Positions 1-6,180 of a stretch of 10,633 nt of DNA are shown here, piece by piece. The notes under the pieces are model-generated. The model saw only the letters and a program-made list of their open reading frames with translations. It was not told the origin of the DNA and made no database searches. The DNA is taken from assembly GCA_913020235.1 (NCBI GenBank), contig CAJWBT010000046.1, forward strand, positions 1 through 10,633. The letters are read 5' to 3'. Source of the stretch: an uncultured Chloroflexota bacterium. GTDB taxonomy: Bacteria; Chloroflexota; Dehalococcoidia; UBA3495. The position numbers were made by a program, and so were the translations under genes. The first letter of the stretch is position 1; each line of letters starts with the position of its first letter.

Positions 1-2
1 TC

Positions 3-194
3 AACGCCCTGAGCCCGGGCCCGATAATGACCGAGGGGGCGGTGTTGGTGCGCCCCACTGACTTCGACTGGACCGGCTGGGACCCGCCGGAGGTGGTGGG
101 ACTCGCCGCTGTGTGGCTGGCGAAGCAAACGGCACAGAGCTTTACGGGCCAGGTGGTGGAACGCGCCGACTTCGGCAAGACGTGGGGGACCTGA
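3..194 (+). CDS. SDR-family oxidoreductase, C-terminal 63 residues (partial)
   Basis: This is the tail of a short-chain dehydrogenase/reductase; the start lies left of the window and the first two bases complete a codon. The frame opens with NALSPGPIMTE, which matches the (V/I)NxxxPGxxxT segment after strand beta-6 of classical SDRs, where the loop caps the NAD(P) nicotinamide. About 20 residues on, DPPEVVGLAAVWLA matches the usual helix (P-E-[ED]-[VI]-A-x-x-x-x-[FW]-L-A), and SFTGQVV matches the final strand (xxTGxxxxVDGG). The stop is TGA at 192-194. The catalytic Ser-Tyr-Lys residues are outside the window, so neither substrate nor activity can be judged. The last residues (ERADFGKTWGT) replace the common VDGG ending, which is normal variation. 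The gene runs toward the minus-strand acyl-CoA dehydrogenase operon, so the two transcription units converge. Confidence 0.8.
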   Translation, partial: NALSPGPIMTEGAVLVRPTDFDWTGWDPPEVVGLAAVWLAKQTAQSFTGQVVERADFGKTWGT

Positions 195-335
195 AGCCTG
201 CCTCCGGCCGCTCTAGCCTAGCCCCCTTGAAATTGCTGCCACAATCCAGCCGCCCACCTGGGAAGAGTTCGAGTGGATACCCGAATTGGCGGTGAGTGGG
301 GATCTGCCTCCCAAATTTGGTGAAACGAAGCTTCC
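195..335. other. spacer between SDR stop and palindromic element
   Basis: No gene with a start codon and ribosome site was seen here. One forward frame continues without a stop through this stretch into the palindrome (ending TGA at 373-375) and includes the residues TWEEFEW, but it has no start codon and I recognise no family. Confidence 0.4.
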
Positions 336-465
336 AGTACTCAGTCAGCTTGGTTTTACCAAGATGTCATTCTGAGGAGCGGAGCTACGTAGAATCTCAG
401 CGTGACAACGAGATTCTTCGCTTCTCTCAGAATGACATCTATCAGTTTCAAGTTGACTGAGTACT
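336..465. repeat. 130-bp nested imperfect palindrome at a convergent gene junction
   Basis: Three nested inverted-repeat arms share one centre. The outer arms are 336-352 and 449-465, with 16 of 17 positions paired and the remaining one a possible G-U. The middle arms are 362-376 and 426-440, a perfect 15 bp. The inner arms are 391-398 and 410-417, a perfect 8 bp. The middle arm reads ATGTCATTCTGAG and the inner part GAGATTCTTCGCTTC; from memory, short repeats of this type are scattered between genes in several bacterial genomes. The element lies between the SDR stop and the acyl-CoA dehydrogenase stop, and its right arm covers two bases of that TAG (464-466). It could fold in RNA from either strand and might act as a two-way terminator, but no T-run follows either arm. 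A MITE-like or REP-like origin is also possible. No transposase is present. Confidence 0.8.
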
Positions 466-1600
466 AGCCCTGTAGGAGCCGGGCCATGCGGGCCCGGTGA
501 TAGATGGCATCCCCCAGATAGTGCTGAAGGGTACGAGCCCGCTTGGTGTACTGGGTGAGGCCGAACTCCAGATCGGTGCCGACCCCCGCATGCACGTGGT
601 GAGAGGCGTCGCAGGCTTTGGGGAACCCAACACTGGCTACCGCCTTGGCCATGGAGATGCTCACCTGGGCCTCCGGCAGGCCTTCATCCAGTTGCCATAG
701 GGCCTCATAGGTGGCCCACTTGGCGGCGTCCGCTTCGTTGAGGGATTCGATGACGTGGTCCTGGACCCGCTGAAAGGTCCCGATGGGGACGCCGAAAGCG
801 ATGCGGGTCTGGCTGTACTCGCGGGCCATGTCGTGCACTCGCTGGGTACCGCCTGCCATGTAGGCGCACAGTACCACGGTAGCCCGGTCCATCGCTTTCT
901 CGATGGCCGGCCAGGCCCCGTCCACGGTTCCCAGCACCCCGGCGGCGGGCACTTCCACGTTGTCGAAATTGACCTCGCATACCTTGGGACCGATCCACCC
1001 CGTCTGCACCCGTATCGAGACGCCGGTGGAGTTCTTGTCCACTATGAACAGCGTGATGCCCTGGTTCGGGCTATCGCCGCCGGAGGTCCGGGCCGCCACC
1101 ACCAACTGATCGGCGACGTTGGCGTCGGGGACGAAGAGCTTGGTGCCGTTTAGGACGAAACCACCGTTCCGCTCGGTGGCCTGCAACTGGATGGAGCCGG
1201 GCCCCCAGCCGTACTCAGGCTCGGTGTAGGCGAACGCGAAGATCTGCCGGCCTGAAGCGATGGACGGCAGCAGGGCCCGCTTCTGGGAGGCGCTGCCGGC
1301 CTCCAGGATGGCGTGGGCGCACAGCACGGCGGAAGAGAGGTGCGGACTGGGGCAGGCATAGTAGCCCATGACTTCGTAGACCACCCCCAGATCGACAAAA
1401 GCGTTTCCGGATCCACCATACTCCTCGGGGATTGCCATGCCGGGCCACCCAACCTCGCACATCTTCTCCCATAGCTCCTCGGAAAAGCCCGAGGGGCTAT
1501 CGTCAATCTCCAGCACCCGGGATTTGGGCATTTCCGATTCCATGAACTCCCTGGTGGAGTTCTGAAGCAGGGTCTGGACTTCGTTGAGCGATAGGTCCAT
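464..1600 (-). CDS. acyl-CoA dehydrogenase, smaller type (378 aa)
   Basis: This is a FAD-dependent acyl-CoA dehydrogenase that would desaturate an acyl-CoA at C2-C3 in the cytoplasm and pass electrons to ETF. The ATG start is supported by AAGGAG six bases upstream. The helical N-domain covers about residues 1-120 and carries GWPGMAIPEEYGG (51-63), the family block. The middle beta-domain begins at AYTEPE (124-129) and includes NGTKLFVPDA and FDNVEVP. The C-terminal helical domain contains RIAFGVPIGTFQRVQDHV (266-283), the conserved FAD/dimer segment, and HVHAGVG (335-341), matching the usual HGGxG. The end, KRARTLQHYLGDAIYHR, lacks the YEG(T) block with the MCAD-type catalytic Glu. This suits small subunits of bacterial alpha2-beta2 ACADs, which share one active site with a large partner. 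It is the last gene of the minus-strand cluster, 95 bp after the divergent ACAD; a partnership with the 4608-3385 protein is an inference. Confidence 0.9.
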   Translation of the reverse strand: MDLSLNEVQTLLQNSTREFMESEMPKSRVLEIDDSPSGFSEELWEKMCEVGWPGMAIPEEYGGSGNAFVDLGVVYEVMGYYACPSPHLSSAVLCAHAILEAGSASQKRALLPSIASGRQIFAFAYTEPEYGWGPGSIQLQATERNGGFVLNGTKLFVPDANVADQLVVAARTSGGDSPNQGITLFIVDKNSTGVSIRVQTGWIGPKVCEVNFDNVEVPAAGVLGTVDGAWPAIEKAMDRATVVLCAYMAGGTQRVHDMAREYSQTRIAFGVPIGTFQRVQDHVIESLNEADAAKWATYEALWQLDEGLPEAQVSISMAKAVASVGFPKACDASHHVHAGVGTDLEFGLTQYTKRARTLQHYLGDAIYHRARMARLLQG

Positions 1601-1695
1601 GACAGTCTCCTTGACTTGGCTTGGCTTGGCATCTCAGGAGCGGTCGCAAGCTGAGGCCATCACAGCCTCCAGCCCTGACGGCGCACTCCCGTTGC
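1601..1695 (-). other. 95-bp spacer with short ccaag-type tandem repeat
   Basis: This separates two co-directional ACAD genes. Just upstream of the downstream ribosome site the minus strand reads GCCAAGCCAAGCCAAGTCAAGG, four near-copies of a 5-bp unit (about 1608-1629). No convincing promoter or terminator was seen, so the two genes are probably co-transcribed. Confidence 0.45.
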
Positions 1696-2925
1696 CTAGT
1701 TTGCGCCCGCGAGATTGCCCAGTGAAAGTGCCGGGAGTTCACTCTCCTCAATTCTGGCCAGGCCCAGGTGCCGGGCCATAACCTCTTCATATCCCCCCAT
1801 GGAACCCGGTGTATCCTGGCAGGCCAGGCTTCGCCGCTGTTGGAGTTCGAACTTGCCTTGGGCTGGGGCCCTGAGGTCACGGCGGTCCAGGAGAGCATAG
1901 ATGCCGGCCACCTGCCGGACGACCTCCGATAGGCGAGCTGCGGTCCGCTTCTCCCACAGGCGGGTCTGGGCGGAGTGGTAGGTGAGCTGTCTGCCCGTGG
2001 CCCGCATCCAGGCATCCCTCATTCGAAACAGGCGGACGATCCGGCTACTGATGTAGACTTCCATCTGGAGTTGCTGCAGCACGGGCTCTTCGCTGAGGAG
2101 GACTCCTTCCCGAGAGGTCTCCCGGGCGTACTGCAAGAGGTCCGCCACCTCCGGGTCGGAGGAGGCCGGCCGCCCAGCGGCCGATTCGGCCAGGAGAGCG
2201 GAATGCATAAGATCCCGGCCCTCTCCATCGGGGCCTAGGATGCAATAACGAGGGACCCGCGTCTGGTTGAAGGTCACCCGGTGGGCCTCGCCCGGCACGA
2301 GTTGCCTGGGAGTAGTGACGACGATGCCCTTCAGGCTTGTGGAGACCAGGAAGCCGGCGGTAGCGTCGACGGCAGGAACAGTCCGGTCGACCAGGGCCAG
2401 GGTCCACAGGTAGTCTGGCCAAGGCCCTGGCCCCACGAATCGTCCCTCCCCGTTCAGGACGTAGTCGTCCCCGTCCTCGAAGGCCTCCACCCCCAAGTCG
2501 CCGGGGTCCGGCACGATCTCCGGCTCCACCAGCGTATGCCAGATGATGACCCGGCCTCTCGCGACCGGTGACAATAATTGCTGTTTCTGCTCTTGGGTGC
2601 CCCATCCCCGGAGCGCCCGCCGAAGGGAGGAGGCGCCCCCATCCAGGAGCCGGCTCAGCCCACGGCTTTGAAGCTCATCGAGCAGCACTGCCGCCAGGTC
2701 CTGGGAAGCCCCCAAACCTCCCAATTCCACCGGCTCGGTGACGGCCAGCCACCCCTTCTCCCCCATCAGACGCAGGAAGGCCTTCCAGTCTTCCCAGTTT
2801 CCGAAGCCTGTGTCCCCAAGCTCCCCGGCGACCGCCGACTCAGAGGGAAGGTTGGCGTCCAGCCAGGCGCATACCTCCCGGCGGAACCGATCCTGTGCTT
2901 CGGTGTAGCTGTAGCCAAATTCCAT
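1696..2925 (-). CDS. divergent acyl-CoA dehydrogenase paralogue, possibly non-catalytic (409 aa)
   Basis: The ATG at 2925 is preferred over an in-frame start at 3012 because a purine-rich AGGAGAGAGG ends five bases before it, and MEFGYSYTEAQDRFRREV lines up with the start of the next ACAD (MDFQYRYTKEQQEFRQEV). The paralogy continues to the end: YISSRIVRLFRMRDAWM (291-307) matches YIDSRVSTLFAQRNYWM, and GIYALLDRRDLRAP (341-354) matches GMYSLLGVREPRAP. Two family blocks are damaged. The flavin/substrate block TEPNAGSD has become VEPEIVPD (133-140). The C-terminal GGTIEIQK has become GSMGGYEE (374-381). Residues such as GWLAVTEPVELGGLG (58-72) are kept. The length is normal and the frame is open, so the gene may still fold; a structural partner or a regulatory ACAD-like role is possible. 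A changed active site is inferred from alignment by eye only. Confidence 0.85.
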   Translation of the reverse strand: MEFGYSYTEAQDRFRREVCAWLDANLPSESAVAGELGDTGFGNWEDWKAFLRLMGEKGWLAVTEPVELGGLGASQDLAAVLLDELQSRGLSRLLDGGASSLRRALRGWGTQEQKQQLLSPVARGRVIIWHTLVEPEIVPDPGDLGVEAFEDGDDYVLNGEGRFVGPGPWPDYLWTLALVDRTVPAVDATAGFLVSTSLKGIVVTTPRQLVPGEAHRVTFNQTRVPRYCILGPDGEGRDLMHSALLAESAAGRPASSDPEVADLLQYARETSREGVLLSEEPVLQQLQMEVYISSRIVRLFRMRDAWMRATGRQLTYHSAQTRLWEKRTAARLSEVVRQVAGIYALLDRRDLRAPAQGKFELQQRRSLACQDTPGSMGGYEEVMARHLGLARIEESELPALSLGNLAGAN

Positions 2926-3014
2926 TGGGGCCTCTCTCCTACCCCGGAACCCACTTAGTGGGAGTGGGCCGGACCGTTCCCGGACTCCGGAAACCCGTCG
3001 AGCCTCGCGCACCA

Positions 3015-3042
3015 GTAGTCTGGTGTTCCTCGATCAGACTAC
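3015..3042. repeat. stem-loop in ACAD intergenic spacer
   Basis: GTAGTCTG at 3015-3022 pairs perfectly with CAGACTAC at 3035-3042. Two further pairs (one a G-T wobble) extend the stem to 10 bp around an 8-nt loop. It begins immediately beyond the TAG that ends the decayed ACAD frame on the minus strand. There is no T-run, so a terminator role is uncertain; RNA processing or a weak attenuator between the two dehydrogenases are alternatives. Confidence 0.4.
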
Positions 3043-3043
3043 G

Positions 3044-3256
3044 CTATGCCTTGCCCCGCCCTGCCGCCCCTAGTGGGCAGCCAATAGGGACGCGGACGTT
3101 ATCCAGGTAGATTCTCCGCTCGCTCCCCATCAAGAGCCGCTCGGTCTCTGTGGCGATACCCCGCGGGCTGGCCTCCACCATGAAGACGGCCAAGTGGAAT
3201 GGCGGAGTCCGGTCCGGGCTGGCGGCCGTCCCTGATAGGGTCGGGTAGAAAAGACA
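3044..3256 (-). pseudogene. acyl-CoA dehydrogenase beta-domain remnant
   Basis: A minus-strand frame runs stop to stop from 3343 to the TAG at 3046-3044 with no plausible start, except ATG at 3181. Its second half reads like the middle beta-domain of an ACAD: LFYPTLSG, then HLAVFMVEASPRGI, then ERLLMGSERRIYLDNVRVP, then LGAAGRGK. The intact upstream ACAD (residues 171-234) has LFGPIM, GYFFIPCPSPGLEL, LNLLTGHDQSFIFMDNVRVP and LVGDDHQG in the same order and spacing. Only about 66 of roughly 400 residues are recognisable; the N-domain and C-domain are gone. It lies between two related ACAD genes in the same orientation, so the simplest reading is a third paralogue lost by deletion. A 45-residue peptide from ATG 3181 is possible, but it has no good ribosome site and no known role. 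Confidence 0.65.
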
Positions 3257-3384
3257 AGGTGCTCCGACAGAGACGTGATTTCTGCTTCCGATGCCTCGGT
3301 CCGCCGGTACCAGCCTACGAAGACATGATTCGCTGGCTAATGGTCAGGGCGGCCAGGCCCTGGGATTCACCAGGCAAAAACGCG

Positions 3385-4608
3385 CTAGACGCCCGAGACA
3401 CCGGTGGTGGAGGGAGTGGCGGCAGCCCGCTCCCTGGTGCGGCTGATGCCCAGCCGCCGGGCCATGATAACTTTCTGGATCTCGATAGTTCCGCCGGGGT
3501 GGGCGCCGGTCAGGCTGCTGCGCTGGTACACCTCGGGCTGGCCCGCAAAGGGCGCCCGAGGCTCCCTGACCCCAAGCAGCGAATACATCCCCATGATATC
3601 CCGGGCCCGGTCGGCGTTGCGCATGCGAAAGGTCTTGATGTACATGGAGTTCTGGGGGCCGTGGTAAGTCATCTCCTCGCGGGATTGGTACATCCAGTAG
3701 TTGCGCTGGGCGAAGAGGGTGCTGACGCGGGAGTCGATGTAGGCTTCCATCGCTGCCTGCTGCACCAGGGGATCGTTACCCAGGGCGTCACCCTGACGCG
3801 TGGTTTCCCGGGTGTACTTGAGGAGGTTCTCCAGGGCCTCGTCCGGCGTAAAGGCCATGCCGCGGCCGCCGTGCTCGATCTCCAGAGTAGTCTGGGTCAC
3901 CTGCCAGCCCTGGTGATCGTCGCCGACCAGGTGGTCGCCCGGCACCCGCACGTTGTCCATGAAGATGAAGCTCTGGTCGTGCCCGGTCAGGAGATTCAGC
4001 CGCTTCAACTCCAGCCCCGGAGAAGGGCAAGGGATGAAGAAGTACCCCAGGTTCCGGTGCCGGGGAGCGTCCGAGTCCGTCATGATGGGCCCGAAGAGAT
4101 AGTCCACGTCGCCGTGGCCGCTGATATACGTCTTCTGGCCCGAGATTATCCAGTCATCGCCGTCGCGAACCGCCAGGCTCTCGAGGGAAGCCAGATCAGA
4201 CCCTGCGTTGGGCTCCGTGAAGTTCTGGAAGGCGACCTTCTCCGCCTTCAGCAGAGGGACCAGTAGCTTACGCTTCTGTTCTTCGGTGCCCCAGACCAGG
4301 AGGGTTGGGAACACATACCGGTTGGAGAAGGAGGGGACCACCTTCGCCTTCTCGAATTCTTCCATGATGATGGTCTCATGCTCTCCGCTGAGCCCGCCGC
4401 CTCCGTACTCCTTGGGGTAGGTGGGGAAGAGCCACCCCTTTTCCGCCAATACCACGTGCATGCCCCGCCAGAACTGGTAATGTTCCTCGCTCAAGTCCAG
4501 ACGGTCAGCGGGCGCCCTCATATTCTCCGGGATATTCTTTTCCAGCCAGGACCGCACCTCCTGCCGGAACTCCTGTTGCTCCTTGGTGTATCTGTACTGG
4601 AAGTCCAT
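3385..4608 (-). CDS. acyl-CoA dehydrogenase, large type (407 aa)
   Basis: This is a FAD-dependent acyl-CoA dehydrogenase and the first gene of the minus-strand cluster. The ATG at 4608 is chosen over 4704 because GGGAGG lies six bases upstream and the protein then begins at the family start MDFQYRYTKEQQEF. The N-domain includes GWLFPTYPKEYGGGG (58-72). The beta-domain has the intact FTEPNAGSD (130-138), WIISGQKTYIS (153-163) and FMDNVRVP (216-223). The C-domain ends with HPGGTIEIQKVIMARRLG (370-387), the GTxEIQ block that contacts FAD. The residue before GT is Gly, where MCAD has its catalytic Glu (YEGT), as in many bacterial FadE-type ACADs whose base lies elsewhere or in a partner subunit. 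Length is typical. A promoter at 4738-4710 fits this gene. The substrate cannot be read from the sequence. Confidence 0.93.
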   Translation of the reverse strand: MDFQYRYTKEQQEFRQEVRSWLEKNIPENMRAPADRLDLSEEHYQFWRGMHVVLAEKGWLFPTYPKEYGGGGLSGEHETIIMEEFEKAKVVPSFSNRYVFPTLLVWGTEEQKRKLLVPLLKAEKVAFQNFTEPNAGSDLASLESLAVRDGDDWIISGQKTYISGHGDVDYLFGPIMTDSDAPRHRNLGYFFIPCPSPGLELKRLNLLTGHDQSFIFMDNVRVPGDHLVGDDHQGWQVTQTTLEIEHGGRGMAFTPDEALENLLKYTRETTRQGDALGNDPLVQQAAMEAYIDSRVSTLFAQRNYWMYQSREEMTYHGPQNSMYIKTFRMRNADRARDIMGMYSLLGVREPRAPFAGQPEVYQRSSLTGAHPGGTIEIQKVIMARRLGISRTRERAAATPSTTGVSGV

Positions 4609-4709
4609 CGACAACCTCCCCGCTTGAAGGCCCGTCTTTCTCGATCTTGCTTCCCGGTCCCAGGCACAGGCGAAAACACCGGGACTGCCACCGCTCTTTG
4701 ACATTTCCG

Positions 4710-4738
4710 AACGTACCGTTTGTGAACTGGGTTGTCAA
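4710..4738 (-). promoter_or_regulatory. sigma70-like promoter for ACAD cluster
   Basis: On the minus strand there is a perfect -35 TTGACA (4738-4733), a 17-bp spacer and TACGTT (4715-4710), which matches 3 of 6 bases of TATAAT. Transcription would begin near 4703, leaving about a 95-nt leader before the ATG at 4608. The strong -35 and weak -10 would suit a promoter needing help from an activator, which is speculative. Confidence 0.45.
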
Positions 4739-4883
4739 GTCTTCTGCCCCCATGGGGAGCCTATCGGTGCCCGGCTTTTGGCCTGGCGGGGGGGCGTGGG
4801 TGGGTCACCAGGGGTCAGGTTCTATGAGGCAACGAAACCCGATGCAGGGTGGGCAGTCCGCCGCTCGGCCTTACGGGGCGTCC

Positions 4884-4912
4884 TTGACCGGACACCCGGA
4901 TTCCGCTATAAA
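4884..4912 (+). promoter_or_regulatory. sigma70-like promoter for PHP-VOC operon
   Basis: TTGACC (4884-4889), exactly 17 bp, then TATAAA (4907-4912): 5 of 6 matches in each box with ideal spacing. The start would fall near 4919, giving a leader of about 85 nt before the TTG start at 5005. It is the best promoter match found in the window, and the AT-rich -10 stands out against the GC-rich surroundings. Confidence 0.65.
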
Positions 4913-5004
4913 TACGCGGCGGCCGTCGTAGTTACTTGTCCATAGCTGTTTAGGCAAGGATTGGCAAGAAGACGATTTTCGAGGTAAGAGGGGAGTCCGA
5001 TCCG

Positions 5005-5790
5005 TTGACCTCAGTGTTCGACCTCCATGTCCATACCAACCGGGGAAGTCCGGACAGCAGTCTGACCCCGGAGGAGCTGGTATCGGAGGCGGTTCGCGTG
5101 GGGCTCACCGGGGTGATGGTAACCGAGCACGTGGGGTGGCCCCGGCAGGACTTCGAGGAGTTTGCTCGCCGCCAACCGGTGGTGCTGATTCGAGCACTGG
5201 AGGTCTATACCCCCTTGGGACACGTGATCACCCTCGGCTTGGACAAGCATGTCACCGGCTTTGCCGGGGGGATCGAGACCGTCCGGCAACTGCGCGAGAA
5301 AGTGGACCAGGTGGGAGGGGTCATGATCCTGGCCCATCCCTTCCGCTACCTGTTCGAGCTTCCCGGCGTCTACACGCAGAACTTGCTCTTCGAGGACTCG
5401 GCCACGGCCCCGACTACTCCTGAGGAAGCAGCCGGACACCCGATCTTTGCGCTGGTGGATGAGATCGAGGTGGTCAACGGAGCGAACAATGAGGCGGAGA
5501 ACCGCTTCGCCCAAGGGGTGGCCAAGATCCTCGGATGTCGCGGGACCGGAGGCAGCGACGCCCATTCCGTCAACGGCCTGGGAAAAGGCGTCACGCTGTT
5601 CAACGGGGACATCCGCAACGATCGGGACCTGTTAGAAGCCCTGAGGTCCTCCGATTTTGCCCCGATGGAGGGGTTCCACGTGGGGCGTCCCGTCGACTAT
5701 GGGCAGGATTCCTGGATGGACCCTTCCCCCAAGACAGGCCCTGAGCGGCAGCCCTTCTCCATAATCTATGGGCCAAAAGATAGGAGGTGA
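5005..5790 (+). CDS. PHP-domain metal-dependent phosphoesterase-like protein (261 aa)
   Basis: The protein belongs to the PHP superfamily, whose members hydrolyse phosphoester or nucleotide bonds with two or three metal ions. All expected metal-ligand motifs are present in order: HVH (H8, H10), a TEH block (E41, H42), E66 with H73 (RALEVYTPLGH), AHP (H111) and GSDAH (D185, H187). The beginning, DLHVHTNRGSPDSSLTPEELV, is the standard strand-1 HxH block followed by a helix. The likely start is TTG at 5005, with AGGGGAG about ten bases upstream; the start lies only seven codons before HVH, as is usual for the family. The last 30 residues are polar and without a known domain. No polymerase or histidinol-phosphatase context is present, so the substrate is unknown. 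The gene ends in AGGAGG-TGA, which provides the ribosome site of the next gene, so the two are likely co-translated. Confidence 0.85.
   Translation: MTSVFDLHVHTNRGSPDSSLTPEELVSEAVRVGLTGVMVTEHVGWPRQDFEEFARRQPVVLIRALEVYTPLGHVITLGLDKHVTGFAGGIETVRQLREKVDQVGGVMILAHPFRYLFELPGVYTQNLLFEDSATAPTTPEEAAGHPIFALVDEIEVVNGANNEAENRFAQGVAKILGCRGTGGSDAHSVNGLGKGVTLFNGDIRNDRDLLEALRSSDFAPMEGFHVGRPVDYGQDSWMDPSPKTGPERQPFSIIYGPKDRR
5782..5787 (+). promoter_or_regulatory. Shine-Dalgarno inside end of PHP gene
   Basis: AGGAGG forms the last two Arg codons of the PHP gene, directly before its TGA, and sits six bases ahead of the ATG at 5794. This is a full consensus site and decides the start of the VOC gene; translation of the two is probably coupled. 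Confidence 0.8.
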
Positions 5791-5793
5791 AGA

Positions 5794-6180
5794 ATGTTCA
5801 AGGGAATAGACCACATGGTTATCGCGGTCAACGACCTGGAGCAGGCAGTTAAGGACTACGAGGCGAAGCTGGGCCTCAAAGCCCAGGAAGGGGGCGGAGA
5901 GCGCCCGGACCTTGGCTTGCGCAATGCCTACCTTCCTCTGGGTGACGGGGGTGCGTTCATAGAGCTGGCTCAGCCCCTGGGACCGGAAACTCCATTGGGA
6001 CGCACCATTGCGCGCAAGGGCGAAGGTATCCATCTGCTGGCGATGGCGGTGGACGATCTTCAGCAAGCGGTGGCCCAGTTGAAGCAGAATGGCGCCCAGG
6101 TCATCGAAGCAGGCTCAATGGTCTTTATTCATCCCAGGGACGCCCACGGCATCATGTTCCAGCTTGTGGAGCGCAAATAA
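5794..6180 (+). CDS. VOC-family protein, methylmalonyl-CoA epimerase-like (128 aa)
   Basis: This is a vicinal-oxygen-chelate fold protein with two beta-alpha-beta-beta-beta units. The first unit begins GIDHMVIAVNDLEQAVKDYE (4-23) and the second GIHLLAMAVDDLQQAVAQL (78-96). The middle FIELAQPLGPETPLGRTIARKGEG and the end VFIHPRDAHGIMFQLVE follow the plan of methylmalonyl-CoA epimerases (MELLxPLxxDSPIxxFLxK...GIHH...FLHPKxxxGVLVEL). Expected metal ligands are H7, E57 and H80; the fourth position is Q123, where epimerases have Glu (VEL). Length is close to bacterial epimerases (about 130-150). Epimerisation of a 2-methyl acyl-CoA is a fair hypothesis given the acyl-CoA neighbours, but no mutase gene is in the window. 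Glyoxalase or dioxygenase-like VOC roles cannot be excluded. It starts four bases after the PHP stop, in the same operon. Confidence 0.82.
   Translation: MFKGIDHMVIAVNDLEQAVKDYEAKLGLKAQEGGGERPDLGLRNAYLPLGDGGAFIELAQPLGPETPLGRTIARKGEGIHLLAMAVDDLQQAVAQLKQNGAQVIEAGSMVFIHPRDAHGIMFQLVERK

Larger units (their letters stand above)
4609..5004. other. 396-bp divergent intergenic control region
   Basis: This separates the leftward ACAD cluster from the rightward PHP-VOC pair. It holds one promoter candidate for each direction (entered separately). An inverted pair, TTGACA at 4699-4704 and TGTCAA at 4733-4738, flanks the start region of the leftward promoter; one half is that promoter's -35. No gene or regulator binding site of a known family was recognised. 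Confidence 0.6.

Noticed and set aside
234..375. Forward open stretch containing TWEEFEW and ending inside the palindrome
   Set aside because: It has no start codon or ribosome site and no family I recognise. It could be a gene scrap, but the evidence is too thin to list as a gene.
755..1153. Plus-strand open frame of 132 codons opposite the smaller ACAD
   Set aside because: Antisense shadow with no ribosome site or family features; the minus-strand ACAD explains the region.
1503..2015. Minus-strand open frame of 170 codons spanning the end of one ACAD and the start of the next
   Set aside because: It is out of frame with both ACADs and overlaps both; no independent protein features.
2926..3012. 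29-codon N-terminal extension of the divergent ACAD
   Set aside because: The ATG at 2925 has a strong ribosome site and lines up with its paralogue; the extension aligns with nothing.
3199..4266. Long plus-strand open frame (355 codons) opposite the large ACAD gene
   Set aside because: It lies antisense to a clearly identified gene, has no recognisable protein motifs, and reads like the usual GC-driven shadow of a conserved gene.
4609..4704. 32-codon N-terminal extension of the large ACAD
   Set aside because: The extension has no family similarity, whereas the start at 4608 has GGGAGG and begins at the conserved N-terminus.
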